A DNA stretch of 64,000 nucleotides from the NCBI RefSeq assembly GCF_025336545.1, contig NZ_JAODBU010000011.1, positions 62,001-126,000 on the forward strand. The letters are read 5' to 3'. The translations under genes were made by a program, and so were the position numbers. Below are positions 43,986 through 53,200 of this stretch, in pieces (positions within the stretch are counted from its first letter, which is position 1; each line of letters opens with the position of its first letter). This DNA is from Eubacterium_U album. GTDB taxonomy: Bacteria > Bacillota > Clostridia > Lachnospirales > Lachnospiraceae. The notes below the pieces were generated by a model, which saw nothing but the letters and a program-made list of their open reading frames with translations, was not told the origin of the DNA and did no database searches.

Positions 43986-44466
43986 CTAACCAATCTCCTT
44001 TGACCATACTTTTAATTTTTGCTCTAGCTCTCATAAGTCTTGTTTGAATTGTAGTCTCTTTTATATTTAATATTTCTGCGATTTCTTTTACTGAATATTC
44101 TTCGTAATAATACAAATGAACTACTATTCTGTATTTTTCGCCAAGCTTCATTACTGCATCATATAGTTCTGATTCTTCATCATTTTCAAAAGAAAATTCG
44201 GCATCTGATTTGGATTCTTCCAGCGAAACTATTCTTTTGTGCCAAAATGATGTACACATGTTTTTCGATTCATTTACAGTCACTCTTATAAGCCATCTTT
44301 TTGCATGTTCACCATCAGCAAATTCGCCTTTATATTGTAAAAGTTTTAAAAATGTATTCTGGACTATGTCTTCGGCATCATATTTGTTTCGGCAATAATT
44401 ATAAGCAATTTTAAATACCATATTTGCATATTCCGATACAAATTCTTTGTACTTTTGCGTTTCCAC
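43978..44466 (-). CDS. ECF-family RNA polymerase sigma factor
   Basis: A 162-residue protein from GTG 44466 (RBS AAGGAGG). Region 2 contains VFKIAYNYCRNKYDAEDIVQ followed by NTFLKLLQYKGEF. Region 4 carries LGEKYRIVVHLYYYEEYSVK followed by EIAEILNIKETTIQTRLMRA, the helix-turn-helix that reads the -35 element. No region 1.1 or 3 is present, as expected for ECF sigmas. It is translationally coupled to the small membrane protein downstream. The signal and target genes are not evident from this window. A GAAAGATCTTTC palindrome lies 22-33 bp upstream of the start. Confidence 0.9.
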   Translation of the reverse strand: METQKYKEFVSEYANMVFKIAYNYCRNKYDAEDIVQNTFLKLLQYKGEFADGEHAKRWLIRVTVNESKNMCTSFWHKRIVSLEESKSDAEFSFENDEESELYDAVMKLGEKYRIVVHLYYYEEYSVKEIAEILNIKETTIQTRLMRARAKIKSMVKGDWLDE

Positions 44467-44742
44467 TGCTTTCCTCCTTGTTGCTTTGAAAGATCTTTCT
44501 AATAATATAACAATTCAGGAAAGAATAATATCACATTTTTTTTGCCGGGTTGTGGCCTGCCTGTTTATCATGTTTCCCGGGCTTGTTTTATTCTCTAACT
44601 TGTATTATGTCATTTTTTTATTACTCATTTGGGAATTTTCAAAAGAGAAATTTCAAGCCTGCTTTTATTTTACATACCGTTAAAGCAACAAATTCCCCCT
44701 TTATTTCTAATCTACATAATCCGCGACCAGACTTTAACATAT
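44467..44742. other. Intergenic region without recognised genes
   Basis: AT-rich sequence between the sigma gene start and the prfC-side terminator. Apart from the GAAAGATCTTTC palindrome at 44488-44499 and a GC-containing patch at ~44544-44583, I see nothing. Plus-strand frames here lack ribosome binding sites. Confidence 0.5.
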
Positions 44743-44782
44743 AAAAAGGATGAAATCCCATAACAAAGATTCCATCCTTTTT
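44743..44782. terminator. Bidirectional intrinsic terminator downstream of prfC
   Basis: AAAAAGGATGAAATC and GATTCCATCCTTTTT form a stem with one mismatch, flanked by A-runs and T-runs. It can end prfC transcription after passing the tandem repeats. Confidence 0.75.
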
Positions 44783-44804
44783 ATATTTTCTTTAATTCGG
44801 TTTT

Positions 44805-44935
44805 ATTAAATTACAAGTTTTCCAAAACCAGTTTCCTTAACTCATTTATAAATTAAATTACAAGTTTTCAGAACCGGTTTCCTTAACTCATTTATAAATT
44901 AAATTACAAGTTTCCAAAACCGGTTTTCCAATCAA
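44805..44935. repeat. 46-47-bp tandem repeat in the prfC 3' region
   Basis: Copies start at 44805, 44852 and 44898 (the third partial). Each has ATTAAATTACAAGTTT, an AACC(A/G)GTTT core and CCTTAACTCATTTATAA. They lie between the prfC stop codon and its terminator, so they form a repeated 3' untranslated region. Confidence 0.85.
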
Positions 44936-44936
44936 T

Positions 44937-46532
44937 CTAATTCTTCTTAAATTCTGTAAGCTCGATTCCTTCGTTTCTTTCTAATAAAAGTCTTATTGAC
45001 CATTCATTTGTAAATAAAATCAAAGGATTTCCTTTCATGTCCTTAACTTTCTTAGTATCACTTGGGCATTTTATGCTGTTTAAATCTGTAGCCGGGTCTT
45101 TTACCCATCTTATATGACCATATGGCAATGGTTCAAGTCTTACATCACAGCTATATTCATTTTCCATTCTGTATTTTAACACATCAAACTGAAGTGTTCC
45201 TACAACACCCACGATAATTTCAGACATTTCAAGATTATAATCCTGGAAAATCTGTATAGCACCTTCCTGAGCAATCTGTGTTACACCTTTCATAAATTGC
45301 TTACGCTTCATAGAATCAAGTGCTACAAGTCGGCAGAAATGTTCTGGTGCAAATGTAGGTATTCCTTCGTAAGTGAATTTTTTGCCCGGAGTGCAAATTG
45401 TATCGCCAATAGAGAAAATTCCGGGATCAAATACACCAATTACATCTCCTGCATAAGCCTCATCAATTACTTTTCTATCCTGTGCCATAATCTGCTGCGG
45501 TCTTGATAATTTCATTTTCTTTCCACTTTGTACATGGAACACATCTTTTGTGGCATCAAATTTGCCCGAACATACTCTCATAAATGCAATTCTATCATGA
45601 TGTGCCTTATTCATATTTGCCTGAATTTTAAATACAAATCCCGAAAATGGTTCTGTTATAGGATCTATTAGTCCTATATCTGACATTCTTGGAAGTGGTG
45701 ATTCTGTCATTTTTAAGAAATGTTCCAAAAATGTTTCTATACCAAATGTAGTTAAAGCTGAACCGAAGAATACCGGAGATAATTCACCTTTATCAACTAA
45801 ATCCTGATCAAATGGTTCACTTGCTCCGTCTAACAATTCTACATCATCCATAAGCTGGTCATATAATTCATCTCCAACCTCGCTCTTAAAGGCTTCATCT
45901 TCTAAATCATAAGTTGTCTCCGCTGCGCTTTTTGCGCCACCAACAGATACTGCCTGAAACATTGATATTTTCTTTGTATCTCTGTCATAAACGCCTTTAA
46001 ATCTCTTACCTGAACCGATTGGCCAGTTTATAGGACAAGTCTTTATTCCTAAGACATTTTCAATTTCTTCTAAAAGTTCATATGGATCCCTTGCTTCCAA
46101 ATCCATCTTATTGATAAACGTGAAAATTGGAATATGTCTCATTACACAAACTTTGAAAAGTTTGATTGTCTGTGCTTCAACACCCTTTGATGCATCAATT
46201 ACCATTACTGCGGAATCTGCTGCCATCAATGTTCTGTATGTGTCTTCCGAGAAATCCTGATGTCCCGGAGTATCCAAAATATTGATACAATATCCTTCAT
46301 AATTAAACTGCAATGCTGATGAAGTAACTGAAATTCCTCTTTCCTTTTCAATTCCCATCCAGTCAGAAACCGCATATTTTGAATTTGCCTTTCCCTTTAC
46401 TGAACCAGCTGTATTTATTGCTCCTCCGTATAACAGGAATTTTTCTGTTAATGTAGTCTTACCTGCATCAGGATGAGAAATAATTGCAAATGTTCTTCGA
46501 TTTTCTATTTCTTTTTTCAAATTTTCGTCCAT
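44937..46532 (-). CDS. prfC: Peptide chain release factor 3
   Basis: A 531-residue translational GTPase from ATG 46532 (GGAG 8 bp upstream; an upstream TTG is rejected). The P-loop is SHPDAGKTTLTEKFLLYGGA, switch I region GIEKERGISVTSSALQF, G3 DTPGHQDFSEDTYR and G4 INKMD. The following AAGxVK-type segment (NTAGSVKGKANSKYAVSDW) and the C-terminal VVGTLQFDVLKYRMENEY are specific to RF3. RF3 removes RF1/RF2 from ribosomes after peptide release. The gene has its own promoter and a structured 5' leader. Confidence 0.95.
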   Translation of the reverse strand: MDENLKKEIENRRTFAIISHPDAGKTTLTEKFLLYGGAINTAGSVKGKANSKYAVSDWMGIEKERGISVTSSALQFNYEGYCINILDTPGHQDFSEDTYRTLMAADSAVMVIDASKGVEAQTIKLFKVCVMRHIPIFTFINKMDLEARDPYELLEEIENVLGIKTCPINWPIGSGKRFKGVYDRDTKKISMFQAVSVGGAKSAAETTYDLEDEAFKSEVGDELYDQLMDDVELLDGASEPFDQDLVDKGELSPVFFGSALTTFGIETFLEHFLKMTESPLPRMSDIGLIDPITEPFSGFVFKIQANMNKAHHDRIAFMRVCSGKFDATKDVFHVQSGKKMKLSRPQQIMAQDRKVIDEAYAGDVIGVFDPGIFSIGDTICTPGKKFTYEGIPTFAPEHFCRLVALDSMKRKQFMKGVTQIAQEGAIQIFQDYNLEMSEIIVGVVGTLQFDVLKYRMENEYSCDVRLEPLPYGHIRWVKDPATDLNSIKCPSDTKKVKDMKGNPLILFTNEWSIRLLLERNEGIELTEFKKN

Positions 46533-46564
46533 TTTATTCTCCAAATGTTTATTTTAACTAAATT

Positions 46565-46640
46565 GTGCCGACATCATTATATGTTGTCGTGGCAAACTTC
46601 CCCGACTTTGATGCCTACGGATGGTTCCGTGCCAAGCACT
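46565..46640 (-). ncRNA. Structured 5' leader of prfC
   Basis: The predicted transcript start (about 46640) is followed by a closing stem GTGC (46639-46636) / GCAC (46568-46565). This encloses the hairpins ACGGA/TCCGT, GGCA/TGCC and CGACAACA/GATGTCG, together a four-helix junction-like fold of 75 nt ending about 32 nt before ATG. I do not recognise it as a known riboswitch. Confidence 0.45.
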
Positions 46641-46646
46641 CTCACA

Positions 46647-46675
46647 ATTATATACAATTATTTTCTTTTCCACAA
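46647..46675 (-). promoter_or_regulatory. prfC promoter
   Basis: TTGTGG (46675-46670), a 17-bp spacer and TATAAT (46652-46647), just after the stop of the helicase gene. Confidence 0.6.
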
Positions 46676-46690
46676 GACAACCTGCGTAAT

Positions 46691-48880
46691 TTACTCAATC
46701 AGCGAATGTTCCATCATAAACTTTAATTTGCATTTTGTTACTCTTCCATCGAACTCGATTTCAAGCAAATCACCGGATATTTTAAGTACTTTACCTAAAC
46801 CATACTTCTTATGCATAACTGTTCCTGTCAAATAAATTTCTTCTATTTTATCGGCATATTCAGACTCCGTAATTTTTTTGCGTTTCGTTTCCGTTTTCTG
46901 ATAAGAAGTTGGTTTAGTTAAATCTATGCTATTTTTATAAGACGATGATTTTGACATACTTCGGGTTGACAATCTACCTGGTATTCCATATATATCACTA
47001 GAATTTGCACTATTTTTATTTTCGATTCCAAGCAACTCATTTGTAAATGTAGAACCGTCGTCAAATTCAAATATGCAAAGTTCATTTTTTGCCCTGGTTA
47101 CACCTACGTAATAAAGTCTTCTTTCTTCTTCATACTCTTTTGCCTCTTCGCCTTTTGCTTTGCATGTTTCATAATTTGCTATAACATTTTCAGGAAAAAT
47201 TCCATCAACTGCATCCATTATGTATACTTTGTCATACTCTAAACCTTTGCTTGAATGAATTGTTGATAAAATAAATTTGCATCCATTATCGTAAGGCTTT
47301 TCTTTTATAAGCATCGCAAGTTCATCTAATCTGTTTATTAAAGCTAATGCAGACGGCTCATTATATGCGATTGCCTGAATTATACTTAATTTGCTATCCT
47401 TTATATTTGACCTGTCTAAATATTCCTTATATCCCATAGAATGTATAATTCTATAAATTGCCTTGCCACCACTTTCTTCAAGCATTCTTTTCAAATGTGT
47501 CTGCATCGATTTTACACTTTTACGTGTACCCGCGGGAACATCTCCATAATCAATGGCTGCATCCAAAATTGTAATTCCTCTTTCCTGACTTATTTTACAT
47601 ACTTGTGTTGCCACGGCTTTACTCATATAAGTATTTATCTTGTAAAACATTTGCATAAAAATTTCTGTATTCGTTGGCTCCATTGCAAATCTGATAATAT
47701 TTTTTATGTCCATCACAACCCTATGCGAGAAAAAAGTCAGGTCAGCATTTTTAATTCTATATGCAATTCCTTTTCTTTCTAACAAATCAACCACCGGAAT
47801 AATGCTCTCATTATCCCTGTAAAGCACCGCTGTCTCTACATCTGTATTTTCAGCTACTTTTGCCAGATAACTATATTGTGCACGTCGGTTTTTCAAATGA
47901 ATTTTCTGTATTTCAGTCCCTGATTCTCTAAATGCTTTCATATGTTTTTCATGTCTGAATTTATTTTTCTGTATAAATTTATCCGCAGCATAAACTATTT
48001 TTGCATTTGACCTGAAATTTTCTTCCATTAACAATACATTTGCGTCCTTATAATTTTTTTCAAATGAAAGAAGTGCCTCAGGGTAGGCTGCCCTAAACCC
48101 ATAAATACTTTGGTCTTCGTCTCCTACCATAAATACTTTTTTATATTTACTTGCAAGTAAGGCGATAATCTGATGCTGAATTTTAGAGGTATCCTGTGCC
48201 TCATCCACACAAATATATTTATACATTTCCTGAAAATATTCTAAAATCTGTGGCGATACTTTTAGCATAGTCAGGGCATACACCATTTGGTCATCATAAT
48301 CCATAAGTGATTGCTTTTTCATTTCATCACAATATGCGCTATAAATTTTTAAAAGTGGTATGTCCTGTTCGTTACCAGCTTTATCTATCTCTTCTTTTGA
48401 AAGTTGCATATTTTTTATATACGTAATTAATGTGCTTATGTTTTTCAAATCGCTTTCTGTCGGATATTGATGAACCAGTTCTGTGTAAATTGCAGACAAA
48501 AGCTTTGTTTTATATCCCTCATCAGTCAACAAATCAAATGCTTTTTTCCCAACACATATTTCACAATATCCTATTATTTTTGCACATATTCCGTTTATGG
48601 TTCTAAACTCAAGTCTTGCAGCAAGTTCGTCTCCAAATATAGATGCAAATCTTTTTCGCATATCATTTGTTGCAGCCACAGTATATGTAACTGTTAGGAT
48701 TTCTTCCGGACGAATTCCTAAGCAGTAAATCATATATCCTAATCTGGTAACCAAAGCCGTGGTTTTTCCGCTTCCCGGCACAGCTAAAAGCAGTGTAGGT
48801 TTTTCAACGCTCTGCACTGCTTCTAACTGTTGTTTATTTAATTTTACATTGAATTTGGTAATAAATTCCTGTAATGTCAT
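46691..48880 (-). CDS. UvrD/Rep-family DNA helicase
   Basis: A 729-residue SF1A helicase. Walker A is LLAVPGSGKTTALVTRLGYM (motif I, ~31-50), motif II VDEAQDTSKIQH, motif III VGDEDQSIYGFRAA, motif V STIHSSKGLEYDKVYIMDA and motif VI RRLYYVGVTRAKNEL. Length is near that of PcrA/UvrD, and the C-terminal ~60 residues (GTVMHKKYGLGKVLKISGD) resemble the Tudor-like RNA-polymerase-binding tail of PcrA. It lacks the AddA/RecB nuclease domain. It is probably a PcrA paralogue used in repair. RBS GAGG before ATG 48880. Confidence 0.85.
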   Translation of the reverse strand: MTLQEFITKFNVKLNKQQLEAVQSVEKPTLLLAVPGSGKTTALVTRLGYMIYCLGIRPEEILTVTYTVAATNDMRKRFASIFGDELAARLEFRTINGICAKIIGYCEICVGKKAFDLLTDEGYKTKLLSAIYTELVHQYPTESDLKNISTLITYIKNMQLSKEEIDKAGNEQDIPLLKIYSAYCDEMKKQSLMDYDDQMVYALTMLKVSPQILEYFQEMYKYICVDEAQDTSKIQHQIIALLASKYKKVFMVGDEDQSIYGFRAAYPEALLSFEKNYKDANVLLMEENFRSNAKIVYAADKFIQKNKFRHEKHMKAFRESGTEIQKIHLKNRRAQYSYLAKVAENTDVETAVLYRDNESIIPVVDLLERKGIAYRIKNADLTFFSHRVVMDIKNIIRFAMEPTNTEIFMQMFYKINTYMSKAVATQVCKISQERGITILDAAIDYGDVPAGTRKSVKSMQTHLKRMLEESGGKAIYRIIHSMGYKEYLDRSNIKDSKLSIIQAIAYNEPSALALINRLDELAMLIKEKPYDNGCKFILSTIHSSKGLEYDKVYIMDAVDGIFPENVIANYETCKAKGEEAKEYEEERRLYYVGVTRAKNELCIFEFDDGSTFTNELLGIENKNSANSSDIYGIPGRLSTRSMSKSSSYKNSIDLTKPTSYQKTETKRKKITESEYADKIEEIYLTGTVMHKKYGLGKVLKISGDLLEIEFDGRVTKCKLKFMMEHSLIE

Positions 48881-49057
48881 AATTTTTTTCCTCTCCCCAT
48901 TTTCATCATTAGTTCCTCTACAATCTCACTATTCACTATATCAAAAATAAAGATAAAATTGTATACTTGTAAAAATAAAAATAACAAAATATTTTTTAAT
49001 AAGTTATAATTATTCTATTATCAATCAATTTTTTTCTTAGAAGTGGGGTGAATTAAA

Positions 49058-49810
49058 ATGGAATCAAAATTTCAAAAAAATATCAACAAATTATCCGATT
49101 CTTCTGACAATACCGCTAATAATGGAGACTTTATCAAGCGTGATTACGACCGTTCAATAAACATGTGGAATGATGTTTATTCTAATTGTAAAATTGTAGA
49201 TTTAAAGGGAAAATCATTATCTGTTGAGCCTATGTTTGATATTTGCCTTGATATATTTGCAAGCAAATGCAAAAACATATTAGATTTTGGTTGTGGAACA
49301 GGAGATATTCTTTTTCAGTGCTATGAATTTGGAAATACAGATTCAGGACTAGGAGTGGATTTATCTGAAACAGGAATTGAATTTGCTAAAAAATTTGCTT
49401 CCGTAAACAATTATCACAATCTTGATTTCCAAATTGGCGATATTTCTTTTTTTGATAATTATAATAGTAATAGTTTTGATGGTATTATTTTATCTAACGT
49501 TTTAGATGTTATGCCTAAGGATGTTGCTTTAAAGACTTTTAGACGGCTTACGGATTTGCTTGTTCCTTCAGGACTTATGTTCGTTAAACTCAATCCATAT
49601 TATGAGAAATCTGATATGAAGGCATGGGGATTCACTCAGATAAAGGATAATCTTTTCGAGGAGAATGGCGTTCTTAGATATCGTGAATTAGATACCGCTT
49701 CCTGGAAACAAAGTTTTGAAAAACATTATGAAATTATTCGTTATCTTGAATTTCCTTATCCGTGGCAGGATGGTATGAACCGCTTGTTTTTACTTCAGAA
49801 AAAATTGTAA
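49058..49810 (+). CDS. Class I SAM-dependent methyltransferase
   Basis: A 250-residue soluble protein. Motif I is NILDFGCGTGDILFQCYEFG (~80-99), followed by GVDLSETGIEFAKKFA (motif post-I), FQIGDISFFD (motif II) and ILSNVLDVMPKD. The C-terminal FPYPWQDGMNRLFLLQK is like other small-molecule methyltransferases. The substrate is unknown. It is the only plus-strand gene in this stretch, with RBS AAGTGGGGTG, and is not in an operon. Confidence 0.8.
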   Translation: MESKFQKNINKLSDSSDNTANNGDFIKRDYDRSINMWNDVYSNCKIVDLKGKSLSVEPMFDICLDIFASKCKNILDFGCGTGDILFQCYEFGNTDSGLGVDLSETGIEFAKKFASVNNYHNLDFQIGDISFFDNYNSNSFDGIILSNVLDVMPKDVALKTFRRLTDLLVPSGLMFVKLNPYYEKSDMKAWGFTQIKDNLFEENGVLRYRELDTASWKQSFEKHYEIIRYLEFPYPWQDGMNRLFLLQKKL

Positions 49811-49852
49811 ATATTGTAATAATTATTTTAAATAACGGAGTAGTTTGCCCAT

Positions 49853-50083
49853 CTACATTGGGCAACTTCTTCCATTATCTTTTTCCATATCGCCTTTAAC
49901 ATATCTTGCATTAAATTCCATATTGATATCTCTTATTTCTCTCTTTCCATCAATGTAATCATTATACATTTCAGCAAGTCCGGCCATACATCCGTCACAG
50001 TTAGCCTCTATGTTTCCAAGCGACTCCTCAACTATCTTTTTTCTTTCTTCTCTTGTTGTATCTTTTATTAAATATCCTGACAT
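49853..50083 (-). CDS. Small cysteine-containing hypothetical protein
   Basis: A 76-residue protein: SGYLIKDTTREERKKIVEES, NIEANCDGCMAGLAEMYNDY, IDGKREIRDINMEFNARYV, then a CPM end. It has a CDGC motif, a strong AGGAGAG ribosome binding site and normal codon use, so I take it as a real gene. Similar short proteins are common in Lachnospiraceae but I know of no function. The CxxC pair might bind metal or be redox active. Confidence 0.6.
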   Translation of the reverse strand: MSGYLIKDTTREERKKIVEESLGNIEANCDGCMAGLAEMYNDYIDGKREIRDINMEFNARYVKGDMEKDNGRSCPM

Positions 50084-50217
50084 GATTTCTCTCCTAATAT
50101 TATGTTATTTACGCTGTTCTATTTTTTATGTAATTATAATCTAATTTGCTTTTTCCCTTAATAATATGATATTTGCCCTCTCTTTAATCGACGGCTATTC
50201 GTTGCAAATTTCACTTT

Positions 50218-50250
50218 AAAAGAGAGCCAGATAAATCTGACCCTCTTTCT
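50218..50250 (-). terminator. Intrinsic terminator of the large surface-protein gene
   Basis: AAAGAGAGCCAGAT and ATCTGACCCTCTTT form a near-perfect stem with G-U pairs, followed by TTTT on the minus strand, 11 bp after the stop at 50261. Confidence 0.75.
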
Positions 50251-50260
50251 AGATTATACA

Positions 50261-53200
50261 TTATTTACTTACTTTTACAACCTTTTTGCTGCTCCATTTT
50301 CCTGCTACTTTCTTTCCGTTCACCACTTTGTATGCACGAATCTGAACAAAGTATTTTCCAGGTTTCAATTTTTTAAGAACAGTTTTTGCATTATTCTTTG
50401 TAATAGTTTTAATTTTTGCTTTTTTCATCTTTTTGTTAACTGAATATCTAATCTGATATCCTGTAACAGCTTTCTGTTTTCTCCATTTAATGATAACACT
50501 CTTTTTCTTATTAACCTTTGTTGTCACCTTCTTAACTTTGCCCGGTTTTGTAACAGAGTTATCATTGTCTGTTTTGTTTGTTGTATCAGAATTGCTTACA
50601 TTTGTTGTTCCGGAATTATTTGTACCTCCCGGTGTTGTATCTGCCGGAGTTGTTCCGGAATTATTTACAACTGTAATTTCTTTTGCAACTTCACCTTCAT
50701 ATAATGTATTAAATGTTACTATAACCTCATATGTTCCTGCGTCCTTAATTTCAGTAACCGCAGCACCTGTAGTTTTATTTTTAAATGTAACTGTATAATA
50801 CTGGTCTGATACAATTTCACCGGCTGCATCAGTAACTGTTACTGTTGGTAATGCAATTGAATTTCCAGTGTATTCATATTTTTCATTTGAAATATTAACA
50901 CTATCAATTCTGCTTATTGCAATTTTTTTACTGTCACCACAATAACACTTAAATTCCCTGTAACCGTCAGCTTCTAATGTTGCTTTAATAATATTTGCTT
51001 CGCTATCATAGTTATGTACATGTTTTTCTTCTGAGTTAGTTACGTTTATTTCTTCATCAGAATTTACAAGACTATTCTTATCTGCTGCAATATTTCTAGT
51101 ATCAATTTTTCCTGAATTGTATAATTTATCATACGTTGATTTTCCTTCATCATATGCACAAATTCCTCCGGCATATTCGTATGCATTTATATCGCCATTA
51201 TTAATTAATTCAGAACCATTTACACCATATACATATGCTAATATTCCTCCGCCATATCTGTCAGATAAAATATTTCCATTATTTATACAATTGTTAATAT
51301 CAAAGTAATATCCATAATCAACTATTCCGGCTGCACTTTCTGCTGATATATCTCCGTTATTTTTACAATTACTAATTTTTATTTTGTTGTGATTCTGTGC
51401 ATTATTTATATATTCACAGATTCCTGCTGCGCTATCATCTCCATCAATATTTCCATTGTTTTCACAACTTGTTATTTCTAACTTTCCATTGGCTTCACAA
51501 ATAATTCCGGCTACTGTACCACCTTTGACATATCCTTCATTTACACAATTACTTATTATTAGTTTCCCCGGTGAATCAAAATTACCTTTATATTTAGAAC
51601 AGATTCCGGATGCATAATGATCATAGTAACTATTTGCTTCTATTCTTCCCTTATTTATGCAACCTGATATCTCAGTTGTCCCCGGAATAAGTTCTCCCTG
51701 AACATCAATTACTATTCCGCTTGCTATATTATAGCCATTAATACTACCATTATTTATACAGTTCTTAATTGTGCTTGAATATACATTGACTGCAATTCCT
51801 GCTGCCATGCCATTTTGCATAGATAATTTTCCATTGTTCACACAATCTTCTACAATAGTATTTTCAGTTATTATATATGCAATTCCTGCTGCTGTTCCAC
51901 CTGATCCCGTACCTGTAACATTAGCATTATTTGTGCAACCGATAAATTTACAATTATCCGCAAAACAAACCATTGCTGATAAACAGTCATTAAGGTTATT
52001 AAGATTTTTGTTACCACTAACACTACAGTTTCTAAAAACTGAATTTTTTGCTCCAATTGCTATGTCTGCAGCCATTCCACTTGTAAAGTTTTCATTTACA
52101 TATTTAATATTAATGTTCTTTATTTCACTAGAATAAACAAAATTAAATAATGGTCTGTTTTCTCCTCTTTGGTTGATTCCTGATATCGAATGGCCATTAC
52201 CATCAAAAATAATATTTACTGCATTCACATTTCCTATAAGATCATCTTCATCCTCATAGTTTTCAGGGAATGTAATGTCACTCATAAGTTTTCCATTAAT
52301 ACCACTGTAAATATTTTTCAAATATAATATCAGGTCTTCAAATGTAGTAATTTCAAAATATCCGTCTTTTTGTTGTTTTACGAATTCTTCTTCTGCACCA
52401 CATTCCTCGCAAACACCATCTTTAAATGAATGACCTAATTTGTTTATTACTTTGCCTTTTTCTATTGTTTCTTTACAAATTGGGCAGTATACATCGCCGG
52501 TATAACCATCCTTTTCACATGTTGCCTTGACCATATTATAATCATATATAAAATATTGATTTCTGCTTCCTTCCGGATAATCATGATATGCTTTTATAAT
52601 TTTATTTGTAGGCTGATTTTCACTTTCTTCTCCACAATATATACACTTGTAATCTCCAAGATATCCGTCTGTTGTACATGTTGCTTCTATGCTACCTACA
52701 AATTCATATTTATGTGAACCATATCCTGCATTAGTATCTATTTCAGTTTTCTTAGCATTGCAATACCTACATCTGTAATAAGTCTTTGCATATTCATTAC
52801 ACGTTGCATCTTTTCTGTTATATTCATAATAAGAATGTTCACTGTGAGGTTCTATGGTTACTCCTTCTTCTACTGTTTCTCCACAATCATCACAGATAAT
52901 ATCTCCGGTATAACCTCCTTCTTCACAACTATTAATTGTTTTATTTTCTACATGAATATTATAATGTGCACAACCAACAGTTATGGTAAATTCGCCATAT
53001 TCATACTCATCATTATAGCCATAAGGTACAACTACAAAATAATATTTTTCACCCTTAGTAAGCTCGTATTCAACCTGTGGAGCTCCATTGTTTCCACCAT
53101 CATCATCAGAGTCAAGAGCATTATTAAATCGTATTTTGTATTCGTCTTCATCAAAGAATTTATCAAGCTCATTTCTTATCATTTCATCACTATAATTCTC

